Positions 7,243-13,756 of a stretch of DNA of 15,666 nt are shown piece after piece. The stretch covers positions 1 to 15,666 of the forward strand of contig CAZPLU010000047.1 of the NCBI GenBank assembly GCA_964587625.1, written 5' to 3'. Made by a program: the position numbers and the translations under genes. A model generated the notes under the pieces. It was not told the origin of the DNA. It worked only from the letters and a program-made list of their open reading frames with translations, and searched no databases. The stretch is from DAOPZJ01 sp964587625 (lineage in GTDB: Bacteria > Bacillota > Clostridia > Oscillospirales > JAKOTC01). Positions within the stretch are counted from its first letter, which is position 1. The number at the start of each line of letters is the position of its first letter.

Positions 7243-8271
7243 TCAGTCCGAAGAATCGTCTTCGAACATCCCGCTGTTTCCGTTTTGGATATAGGCGTTG
7301 ATCACCCGCTCCAGCCGCCGTGACGCGGCGAATCTGCCGACGCCCTTCAGCTGAGCGGCCGCCATGGCGGTGTTGCCGCCGCCGCCCATCTGCTCCATGA
7401 TCGCCGCGACGTCGAACCGCCCGTCCGACCGGGCCGAGACGCAGGTCTCATTTTCGCTCCGAAAGATGACGAACGACGCTTTTACGCCCTTGATGGTCAG
7501 CAGCTCGTTGGCCGCCTGCGGCGCCAAAACGCGGATGCCGGGTTGGCGGAGCGGGGCGATCACGAGGGCGCAGTCATGGATCGTTTTGGCCGATAACACC
7601 AGTTTTGTGCGCTGGCGGTAATGGTCCAGCGAGCAATCGAACATATTCCGGGCGCGGGAGATATCCGCGCCCATCGCAAACAGGGAGCCGGCCACAAAAA
7701 AGGTCTTGGGCGTGATTTTTTGGGTGAAGTCGCGGGTGTCTAACATAATGCCCGCCGCAAGCGCCTCGCACAGCGCCGCGGAGGGCGTCATTTCGGAAAA
7801 AGAAATCAGCTCCGCAGCCATCTCGCAAGTCGAGGAGGCGTGTTCGTTATGGATGAAAAGCCCCGGGAAATCGGTCAGATCGCTGCGCAGCTGGTGGTGG
7901 TCGATGATGACCGAACGGCCGCAGAGGTCAAACAGAAACGGGCACTCGAGCAGCGTGGCGCGGTTGGTGTCGGTGACGATTGAGAGGGTATCCGGTTTCG
8001 CCATCGCCTCTGCCTGCTGCGGGGTGATAAAAGTCCCCCCGGTTTCAAAGGACCGGATCCGCTCGATCATCGGGGCGGAGAGGGTGGTCTCTTGATTGAC
8101 GGCGATGCGGACGGTCTTTCCGAGCTCCCGCACAAGGCAGAAAACGCCGTAAGCGGCGCCGATCGTGTCAAAGTCGGAATTCTTGTGGCCGCTGACGATC
8201 ACGGATTCGGATTCGGCAATGAGCTGTTTGAGCAATAAAAACGAATCTTTGTTGCAGCCGTATATCTCCAA
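7243..8271 (-). CDS. Stand-alone DHH-DHHA1 phosphodiesterase, GdpP-type catalytic half
   Basis: A 342-residue protein matching the C-terminal catalytic half of GdpP (cyclic-di-AMP phosphodiesterase). It has GHKNSDFDTIGAA (28-40; H29, D33, D35), D101, the DHH triad (124-126), D178 in GIMLDTRDF, and DHHA1 GGGG (296-299). Usual GdpP is about 650 residues with two membrane helices, PAS and degenerate GGDEF domains; none is present, and rnjA ends only 22 bases upstream, so no room exists for them. The TTG start is supported by AGGAGG seven bases upstream. N300 replaces the His usually following GGGG. Activity could be on c-di-AMP, pApA or short RNA (NrnA-like); the sequence alone does not decide. 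Confidence 0.85.
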   Translation of the reverse strand: MEIYGCNKDSFLLLKQLIAESESVIVSGHKNSDFDTIGAAYGVFCLVRELGKTVRIAVNQETTLSAPMIERIRSFETGGTFITPQQAEAMAKPDTLSIVTDTNRATLLECPFLFDLCGRSVIIDHHQLRSDLTDFPGLFIHNEHASSTCEMAAELISFSEMTPSAALCEALAAGIMLDTRDFTQKITPKTFFVAGSLFAMGADISRARNMFDCSLDHYRQRTKLVLSAKTIHDCALVIAPLRQPGIRVLAPQAANELLTIKGVKASFVIFRSENETCVSARSDGRFDVAAIMEQMGGGGNTAMAAAQLKGVGRFAASRRLERVINAYIQNGNSGMFEDDSSD

Positions 8272-8293
8272 ACGGGCACCTCCTCTGCGTATA

Positions 8294-10342
8294 TTAAACC
8301 GTCATCGCCATGATGATCGGCACCACGATCGGGCTGCGCTTCATCGAGAAGTAAATGCGCTTGGAGAGCGCGTCTTTGATTTCGTTGCGATAGATGTTGA
8401 TATCGTTGACGTCGCGCTTGACGAGTTCCTCGATGATGCGAACCGCCTCCATACGCAGGGTTTCGAGCAGCTGCTCGGATTCTTTGATGAACACAAATCC
8501 CCGCGAGGTGATCTCAGGCCCCAGGACGAGCCGCGGATTTATTATATCAATTACGGCCGATACCGTCAAGATACCGTCCTGTGAAAGCAGGCGGCGGTCA
8601 CGCAGCACGACCGAGCCGACATCGCCCACGCCGAGGCCGTCGACATACACCCGGCCCGCCGGAACGCTGCCCACGACCGAGATGCCGTTCCCGCCGACTT
8701 CGATGATGACGCCGTTTTCGGCGAGTAAAATGTTTTTGCGCGGGATGCCGAGCATCTCCGCGGTCTCGGAATGGCGTTTGAGGTGTTTGTATTCGCCGTG
8801 CACAGGCATAAAATAAGTCGGCTTCGCCAGCGAAATGATGAGTTTTTGCTCCTCCTGGCAGGCGTGTCCGGAGACGTGCACATCGTACATGCGCTCATAA
8901 ATCACATCCGCGCCAAGTTTCAAAAGCCGGTTGACGATCTTGGTGACCATGCGTTCATTGCCCGGAATCGGGGTCGCCGAGATGATGATGAAGTCGCCGG
9001 AGCCGGCTTCGACCTTGCGGTGGTCGGAAAACGCCATGCGCGACAGCGCCGACATCGGCTCGCCCTGGCTTCCGGTGGTGATCAGCACGATTTGCTCCGG
9101 CAGGTAGTTGTTGACCTCCTCGATGTCGATCAAAAGTCCCTCGGGAATCTTTAAATATCCGAGTTCCGTCGCGACGCCGAAGGTGTTGATCATACTCCGT
9201 CCGCTGACCGCCACCTTCCGCCCAAAGGCCACCGCCTTATCGACAATCTGTTGAATGCGGTGGATATTGGATGCGAACGTCGCAACCATGATGCGCTTTT
9301 TTTCGGCGCGTTCAAACAATTCGTCAAACGATTGACCGACCGTGCGCTCGGAATTGGTGAAACCCGGGCGTTCGGCGTTGGTCGAATCGGACATCAAAAG
9401 CATCACGCCCAGTTTGCCCAATTCGGCGATGCGCGGCAGGTCGTTCATCGGTCCGCTGATCGGACTCATGTCTATTTTGAAGTCGCCGGTGTGGAGAATG
9501 ATGCCGGCGGGCGTATAGACGGCCATCATCACCGCGTCGGGAATCGAGTGGTTCGAGGCGATGAACTCGACCGCGATCTGTCCGAAGCTGACGACGTCGC
9601 CGGGCGCCACGACGCCGAACAACCGCGCGCGCTCCGGGATATTGTGTTCGCGCATTTTTCCGTTGATAAGACCGATTGCCAGTTTGGTGCCGAAAACGGG
9701 AACGGCGTAATCCTTGAGCAGATAGGGCAGACAGCCGATGTGGTCCTCGTGGCCGTGGGTGATGACAACGCCGCGCAGTTTGTCCTTGATCTGCTCGATA
9801 TAGGTCATGTCGGGGATGACGACGTCGACGCCGAAGAGTTCGTCGTCATTGGGAAAGGCCTGACCGCAGTCGATCATGATCGCCTCATCGCCGTATTCGA
9901 TGATCGTCATGTTCTTGCCGATCTCCTCGAGACCGCCCAGCGGGATAATGCGCACCGGGGCCGCCTCGGGGTCACGCTCGTAATGATACTGACTCCCGGG
10001 GAATTTTTTGATTTTATTCTGGCCGACCGACAGGCGGACATTCCGCTCGGAAGAGGGATGTGTGAATTTCGGATGGATCTCCTCATCCTCCTCGGCCGCC
10101 CGCACGGCGGGAGACGGCCTTGCGGGAGACGGCGCTGCGGCCTGTGCGGGCACGGGGAGCGGCGTCTGGGCGGGGTTTACTTCGGGCGTCCGATTTTTGG
10201 GCGGTCTGCCTCTTCTGGGCGGCGCCGTGTTTTGTTCGGGCGAACCGGCGTTGTCACGCTCGGGCTTTACACCTGCGGGCGTTTCGCGGAGAACCGGTTT
10301 GCCGATAGGGGCGCCGGTATTGTTCGTTTTTTCTTGAGCCAT
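8294..10342 (-). CDS. rnjA: Ribonuclease J with long N-terminal extension
   Basis: A 682-residue metallo-beta-lactamase/beta-CASP ribonuclease with endo- and 5'-3' exonuclease activity in mRNA decay and rRNA maturation. Core motifs: THGHEDHIG (195-203), SNH (263-265), HTGDFK (284-289), SDSTN (318-322), ATFASNIHRIQ (354-364), GRSM (381-384), TGSQGEP (423-429), VHVSGHA (488-494), MPVHGEY (512-518), then the C-terminal domain. The first 120 or so residues are Pro/Ala/charge-rich, low complexity, and hold RRGRPPKNR (43-51), which resembles an AT-hook or general nucleic-acid-binding basic patch. The core family is about 555 residues. ATG at 10342 has AAAGGA upstream. First gene of the seven-gene - strand cluster; own promoter at 10503-10531. 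Confidence 0.95.
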   Translation of the reverse strand: MAQEKTNNTGAPIGKPVLRETPAGVKPERDNAGSPEQNTAPPRRGRPPKNRTPEVNPAQTPLPVPAQAAAPSPARPSPAVRAAEEDEEIHPKFTHPSSERNVRLSVGQNKIKKFPGSQYHYERDPEAAPVRIIPLGGLEEIGKNMTIIEYGDEAIMIDCGQAFPNDDELFGVDVVIPDMTYIEQIKDKLRGVVITHGHEDHIGCLPYLLKDYAVPVFGTKLAIGLINGKMREHNIPERARLFGVVAPGDVVSFGQIAVEFIASNHSIPDAVMMAVYTPAGIILHTGDFKIDMSPISGPMNDLPRIAELGKLGVMLLMSDSTNAERPGFTNSERTVGQSFDELFERAEKKRIMVATFASNIHRIQQIVDKAVAFGRKVAVSGRSMINTFGVATELGYLKIPEGLLIDIEEVNNYLPEQIVLITTGSQGEPMSALSRMAFSDHRKVEAGSGDFIIISATPIPGNERMVTKIVNRLLKLGADVIYERMYDVHVSGHACQEEQKLIISLAKPTYFMPVHGEYKHLKRHSETAEMLGIPRKNILLAENGVIIEVGGNGISVVGSVPAGRVYVDGLGVGDVGSVVLRDRRLLSQDGILTVSAVIDIINPRLVLGPEITSRGFVFIKESEQLLETLRMEAVRIIEELVKRDVNDINIYRNEIKDALSKRIYFSMKRSPIVVPIIMAMTV

Positions 10343-10391
10343 TTTTTATGATCCTTTCGCGTTTTATATTGCAATCTAAATTATTTATATA

Positions 10392-10414
10392 ATGCGGTTC
10401 GTGCTTCACCGCAT
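10392..10414 (-). promoter_or_regulatory. Hairpin in the rnjA 5' leader
   Basis: Read on the - strand, ATGCGGT pairs with ACCGCAT (7 bp, 9-base loop) about 50 bases before the rnjA start codon. With the promoter placed at 10503-10531 the leader is about 150 bases, long for a housekeeping gene. A hairpin here could matter for access of ribonucleases to the rnjA message; that is inference. Confidence 0.5.
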
Positions 10415-10502
10415 AATACCGAAATCAGCGCAAAAACACCAATTCAAACCACCGTCGTGGAAAGGGGTCGGACAAATTTTAATACTGTCTCGCGCGATTA
10501 TT

Positions 10503-10531
10503 ATTTTACACCGCCCAAAAAGGAATGTCAA
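10503..10531 (-). promoter_or_regulatory. Sigma-A promoter of the rnjA cluster
   Basis: On the - strand: TTGACA (10531-10526), 17-base spacer, TAAAAT (10508-10503). The -35 is perfect, the -10 has five of six consensus bases, and spacing is ideal. It is the only strong promoter seen for the - strand cluster and probably drives rnjA through tilS and hpt, possibly ftsH. Confidence 0.85.
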
Positions 10532-10549
10532 GCAATTTTTCTTGACATT
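10524..10549. promoter_or_regulatory. Inverted repeat joining two divergent -35 boxes
   Basis: AATGTCAAG (10524-10532) and CTTGACATT (10541-10549) form a perfect 9+9 bp inverted repeat around the 8-base spacer CAATTTTT. Each arm contains the TTGACA -35 box of one of the two divergent promoters. Part of the symmetry follows from the two -35 boxes, but three bases per arm lie outside the hexamers. A dimeric regulator bound here would affect both promoters; none is identified. Confidence 0.6.
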
Positions 10550-10569
10550 TTTCGCGCCCCTGTTATAAT
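10542..10569 (+). promoter_or_regulatory. Sigma-A promoter of the MFS transporter
   Basis: TTGACA (10542-10547), 16-base spacer, TATAAT (10564-10569), with the extended -10 TG at 10561-10562. All three elements are consensus, so a high basal strength is expected. Start of transcription falls near 10576, leaving a leader of about 100 bases before the GTG start. Confidence 0.88.
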
Positions 10570-10573
10570 CCAA

Positions 10574-10663
10574 CTGAACTGCTTTGTCCGCGGAAGCCCA
10601 AAGTTGTTCAGCGTCTCCCGAAACCACCATAAAAACTTGATTCCGTCTTACTGCGCTTCGGGA
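10574..10663 (+). promoter_or_regulatory. Two-hairpin 5' leader of the MFS gene
   Basis: Hairpin 1: CTGAAC (10574-10579) with GTTCAG (10606-10611), TG/TT internal loop, CTTTG (10582-10586) with CAAAG (10599-10603), loop of 12. It begins at the predicted start of transcription. Hairpin 2: TCCCGAA (10616-10622) with TTCGGGA (10657-10663), its 3' arm overlapping the start of the GGAAGGAGGG Shine-Dalgarno at 10661-10670. That placement would let pairing affect ribosome access. It matches no riboswitch class I recognise; no T-box-like conserved sequence is seen. Confidence 0.55.
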
Positions 10664-10675
10664 AGGAGGGTAAGA

Positions 10676-11965
10676 GTGCGGCTCCAAAACCTTTTCAACG
10701 CATACGTTCGGCAAAAGCCGCTGCTTAAAACGCTCGCCCCCTTTTTCTTCACCGGAGCGCTGCTTTCGCCCGCGCTGTTGGCCTTTGATCCGACGCTGGC
10801 GGGCTCGCTGGTGATGCAGATGGGCGGCACCAGCACGGCGGTCGGGTTTCAAAGCGTGGCGCTGTCGTCCTCTTCTCTGGCCGCTTTGGCGACACCGCTC
10901 CTGATCTCGCGCTTTCAGTCCGCAAAAAAGACCGTCACATGGGGATATTTCGGCATTCTTGCGGTTCTCCTCTGCGCGGCGGCCGTCACGGCGTTTTGTT
11001 TCAATCTCACCGGCGCGTGGCTGTTGATCGCGTTGATTTTTGTCTACGGTCTGTTTTACGCGGGATTTGTGAGCGTCGGCACCGCCGCGTTGACCAAGAT
11101 CAATATTCCCTCTTCGGCGTTCATGGTTCTCAGCCCCATTCAAATCGCAGCGGCATTCGTGCTGTCGGCGGCAATGACCTGGGCCATGAAACTGATGATC
11201 AACGACGGCGGTATGAGCGGGCGGCAAACCCACTTGATCGTCTACGGCGTCTCGGCGGTGATGGTCGCGGGGATTGCAGCGATTTTCGCCTTTTCGCGCA
11301 TCAAGGACAGCATCCCGCTGCAGCCCGCGCGCAGACCGCCCGTCTCAAAACAATATTTCAGCGAATTCAAATCCGCGTTCAAAACCCCCAAGGCCTTTCT
11401 TTTTTCGTTTTGCACCCTGTTGTTTGTGGTGTTGTGGACTTCGAGGGGTTTGTTTGTCAGCATCGGTTATGAGGCCGATTTCGAGGCGATGACGGCCATG
11501 TATCAAAGCGCCGTGACGGCGTCGATGATCGTCAAAGCCGTCGGGTTTTTCGGGTTGGGATTCGCGGCGAAGCGGTTCGGGAATCGCGCCGTGCTGGCGT
11601 TTCTTGCCGCGGTCTATGTGCTGCTGCCGCTGATTGCGCTTTTTGCGCCTTTTCAAACCTATTTTCTCGTAATTGTGCTCTCAAATACCACCACGATGTC
11701 CAGTGTCTTTCTGGCAAATCAGCTTTTTGCCGATTCCAAAGAAGAAAATTATCCGTTGCGCTATGTCTTTTTGACGCTTTTGCCGCTCCCGGTTTCGCTG
11801 GTGATGCCCGCGGTCGGGAAGCTCGCGCAACACGCTCCCCGGGTTTTTGGATACGCCGTTCTCGGGCTGGCGGTGTTGCTGTTGATATCGACGCTTGCCG
11901 ATCTCGCCCGCGACAGAAAAGAACACCACGGCGTGCCGTACAGAAAAAGACCGGTTCGGCAATGA
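10676..11965 (+). CDS. MFS-type membrane transporter, substrate unknown
   Basis: A 429-residue protein with about 11-12 hydrophobic helices (roughly 18-38, 62-77, 89-108, 112-131, 140-162, 176-197, 220-241, 258-277, 283-304, 309-330, 345-362, 371-393). A motif-A-like GFAAKRFGNRAVL loop in the second half (about 275-287) supports the major facilitator superfamily. A basic tail follows (RDRKEHHGVPYRKR). The frame is open upstream to 10457, but that would translate across the promoter; GTG at 10676 with GGAGG five to six bases upstream is chosen. Substrate cannot be told. No terminator is visible after the stop, where a 16-base tandem repeat begins at once. Confidence 0.75.
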   Translation: MRLQNLFNAYVRQKPLLKTLAPFFFTGALLSPALLAFDPTLAGSLVMQMGGTSTAVGFQSVALSSSSLAALATPLLISRFQSAKKTVTWGYFGILAVLLCAAAVTAFCFNLTGAWLLIALIFVYGLFYAGFVSVGTAALTKINIPSSAFMVLSPIQIAAAFVLSAAMTWAMKLMINDGGMSGRQTHLIVYGVSAVMVAGIAAIFAFSRIKDSIPLQPARRPPVSKQYFSEFKSAFKTPKAFLFSFCTLLFVVLWTSRGLFVSIGYEADFEAMTAMYQSAVTASMIVKAVGFFGLGFAAKRFGNRAVLAFLAAVYVLLPLIALFAPFQTYFLVIVLSNTTTMSSVFLANQLFADSKEENYPLRYVFLTLLPLPVSLVMPAVGKLAQHAPRVFGYAVLGLAVLLLISTLADLARDRKEHHGVPYRKRPVRQ

Positions 11966-11968
11966 CCT

Positions 11969-12016
11969 TCGAGAAGGCAGAGCTGCGAGAGGGCAGAGCT
12001 GCGAGAGGGCAGAGGT
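11969..12016 (+). repeat. Three tandem 16-base purine-rich units
   Basis: Three consecutive 16-mers: TCGAGAAGGCAGAGCT, GCGAGAGGGCAGAGCT, GCGAGAGGGCAGAGGT. They start three bases after the MFS stop codon. Read on the - strand they belong to the CTCTGCCCTCTCGC word family also found at 728-774. Confidence 0.8.
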
Positions 12017-12100
12017 TAGAAGACAGAGGACAGAAAAGAACGTTATAAAAATTTCAAAATTTAAAAAAGGATTTTTACTCTTTACGATGCATAATTTTCA

Positions 12101-12238
12101 TTCTGCCTTCTGCCCTCTAACCTCTGCGTTCTCCGTGCGGAATGGTCAAGACCATTCCCTACAAATTTCCGGTTAATCTCCCGTTCTGCCTTCTGCCCTC
12201 TAACCTCTGCGTTCTCCGTGCGGAATGGTCAAGACCAT
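12101..12238 (+). repeat. 83-bp tandem repeat array, cut by the gap
   Basis: The unit starting TTCTGCCTTCTGCCCTC recurs with an exact 83-base period (12101 and 12184; CCTCTGCGTT at 12121 and 12204). Each unit holds the pyrimidine words, the palindrome GGAATGGTC-AA-GACCATTCC (shared with type B) and CTACAAATTTCCGG. After the N run the sequence resumes at TCCCTACAAATTTCC, exactly in phase, so the array probably continues through the gap and its true copy number is unknown. Confidence 0.9.
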
Positions 12239-12338
12239 NNNNNNNNNNNNNNNNNNNNNNNNNNNNNNNNNNNNNNNNNNNNNNNNNNNNNNNNNNNNNN
12301 NNNNNNNNNNNNNNNNNNNNNNNNNNNNNNNNNNNNNN
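12239..12338. other. Assembly gap, 100 N
   Basis: Exactly 100 N inside the 83-bp tandem array. If the N are removed the repeat reads through without a phase break, which points to a collapsed tandem repeat. No gene is expected inside. Confidence 0.98.
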
Positions 12339-12400
12339 TCCCTACAAATTTCCGGTTAATCTCCCGTTCTGCCCTCTGTCTTCTAACCTCTGCCTTCTTG
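12339..12400 (+). repeat. Final unit of the 83-bp array with diverged end
   Basis: TCCCTACAAATTTCCGG and TTAATCTCCCGTTCTGCC match the units left of the gap. The unit then changes to CCTCTGTCTTCTAACCTCTGCC, the right arm of the 22-bp inverted repeat. It ends about 36 bases before the ATG of the URO-D protein. Confidence 0.8.
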
Positions 12401-12435
12401 CTCCATGCTTTTTATCAACTGAAAGGAATAATCCC

Positions 12436-13527
12436 ATGACCGAAAGAGAACGCGTTTTAACCCTGCTCTCCGGCAGACAGCCCGACCGGGTGCCCTGGTT
12501 CGGGGATCTGTCCTATTGGACAAATTATCTGCGGGCTTCGGGCAACCTGCCGTCCCGATACGGCGATGAGGATTACGCCCTGCACCGCGACCTCGGGGTC
12601 GGCTTTTATTTGCAGGGCTATTTCCCGTTTAGAGTAATACGCAAAAATTGTACCGAGGAGGAAGTCCGTCGGGGCGATACCGTATATCAAAAAATCACAA
12701 CCCCCGTCGGCGTGCTGACGGGCAGTTCGGTTTATTTGCCCGATTCTTACACATGGGCGGTCTCGGAGCATCTTGTCAAGGATGCCGGGGACTTGAAAGT
12801 CGTCCGGCATATCTATGAAAACATCGATTATTTGCCCGATTATGAGGAGGCGGAGAACCGATATGCGAAAATCGGCGACAACGGCGTGGTTCTGTGCTAT
12901 CTCCCCAAAAGCCCGTTTATGGAGATGGCGGCGCTGCTGTCCTCCATCGTGCCGGTATCCTATATGATCGCGGACGAGCCGGAGGAATTCGCCGAGACAC
13001 TCGCAGTGATCGAAGCAGCGCACGACAAGGCCGCCCGGATTGCGCTCGACTCCCCCGCCGAATGCCTGATGATCCCCGAAAATCTCTCCTCCGAGGTGGT
13101 CGGAAAGGCCTTTTTCCACGAGTATATGGAGTCCTACGAGCGCAAGTGGAACGCCGAGATCAAAGCCGCGGGCAAGTTTTCTTTCGTCCATATGGACGGC
13201 ACGCTGAAGGGACTGCTCTCCGAAGTCGCCGGTACCGGTTTCCGGGTGACGGAGGCGCTGACGCCCAAACCCTGCGGCGATCTGGCGTTTGAGGAGATCA
13301 TCCCCGCGGTTCCCAAAGACACGGTCATCTGGGGCGGTCTGCCCGGCATGCTGTTCAACGATTTCACTTCGGACGCCGACTTTGACCGCTATGTGCGAAA
13401 TTTGTTGGAAATCATGACAACCGAGCCGCGCTTTGTGCTCGGCGTCGCCGACCAGGTTCCCCCCGGCGTCCGGATGGAGCGCGTCGCGCGGGTGCGCAAG
13501 CTGGTGGATATGTATGGCAATTATTGA
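12436..13527 (+). CDS. Uroporphyrinogen decarboxylase (URO-D) superfamily protein
   Basis: A 363-residue protein of the URO-D/corrinoid-methyltransferase superfamily (TIM barrel). Visible family marks: N-terminal ERVLTLLSGRQPDRVPWF (5-22), FVHMDGTLKGLL near 250, the GFRVTEALTPKPCGDLAFEE segment after it, and C-terminal VLGVADQVPPGV with VRKLVDMYG. The family includes HemE, MtaA/CmuA-type methyl transferases and many uncharacterised anaerobe proteins. I see no other haem gene here, so a HemE role is not supported; methyl transfer with a corrinoid partner is possible but unproven. ATG at 12436 has AAAGGA upstream. It stands alone between two repeat-filled spacers; no convincing promoter was found. 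Confidence 0.85.
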   Translation: MTERERVLTLLSGRQPDRVPWFGDLSYWTNYLRASGNLPSRYGDEDYALHRDLGVGFYLQGYFPFRVIRKNCTEEEVRRGDTVYQKITTPVGVLTGSSVYLPDSYTWAVSEHLVKDAGDLKVVRHIYENIDYLPDYEEAENRYAKIGDNGVVLCYLPKSPFMEMAALLSSIVPVSYMIADEPEEFAETLAVIEAAHDKAARIALDSPAECLMIPENLSSEVVGKAFFHEYMESYERKWNAEIKAAGKFSFVHMDGTLKGLLSEVAGTGFRVTEALTPKPCGDLAFEEIIPAVPKDTVIWGGLPGMLFNDFTSDADFDRYVRNLLEIMTTEPRFVLGVADQVPPGVRMERVARVRKLVDMYGNY

Positions 13528-13556
13528 AATGGTGTTTTTTTAAGATTATAATGTAA

Positions 13557-13730
13557 AGTGTAAAATGTAAAACGTAAAGTGACAAACAAGATGCCTCTAA
13601 CCGATGTATTGACATATTCACTTACCTATGTCTTGATATTTTTAGTTAATCTTTGTCCTGAAACAGATTATATCGATTGGCTTTCATCTCTGAAATTTCA
13701 CTTTACACTTTACGTTTTACATTTTACACT
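13557..13730. repeat. 25-bp inverted repeat with GTAAA-type words (MITE-like)
   Basis: Bases 13557-13581 (AGTGTAAAATGTAAAACG then TAAAGTG) are the exact reverse complement of 13706-13730. The arms enclose 124 AT-rich bases and are extended by imperfect copies of the same words (ATGTAAAGTG at 13551, TCACTTTACA at 13698). The left arm starts about 30 bases after the URO-D stop and the right arm ends 26 bases before the thpR start. No transposase or convincing target-site duplication is seen. It could be a MITE-like element or a structured spacer. Confidence 0.8.
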
Positions 13731-13756
13731 GACAAAACCTCTGAAAGGACCGTAAA

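Larger units (their letters stand above)
12008..12394. repeat. 22-bp inverted repeat bounding the MFS/URO-D spacer
   Basis: The 22 bases at 12008-12029 (starting GGCAGAGGTTAGAAG) are the exact reverse complement of 12373-12394 (ending AACCTCTGCC). Between them lie an AT-rich stretch, the 83-bp tandem repeat and a 100-N gap. One arm is next to the upstream gene's stop and the other about 40 bases before the next gene's start. Confidence 0.85.

Noticed and set aside
9251..10351. Long + strand frame opposite rnjA
   Set aside because: His/Arg/Asp-rich translation typical of the reverse complement of a GC-rich gene; no recognisable domain and no ribosome-binding site.
10457..10675. Upstream in-frame extension of the transporter (73 residues)
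   Set aside because: It would include the -35 and -10 boxes and the leader hairpins, has no transporter-like sequence, and the GTG at 10676 has an excellent Shine-Dalgarno.
12101..12400. CRISPR array
   Set aside because: The 83-bp period is a direct tandem repeat with no unique spacers between conserved repeats, and no cas genes are in the window. The same holds for the 59-bp array at 15494.
12436..13527. True haem-pathway HemE
   Set aside because: The protein has general URO-D superfamily marks, but no other haem gene is nearby and family members in anaerobes are often methyltransferase-like; a specific hemE call is not justified.
13609..13642. Promoter for thpR (TTGACA at 13609 with TATTTT at 13637)
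   Set aside because: The spacer is 22 bases, too long for sigma-A; an extended -10 alone in AT-rich repeat DNA is weak evidence.
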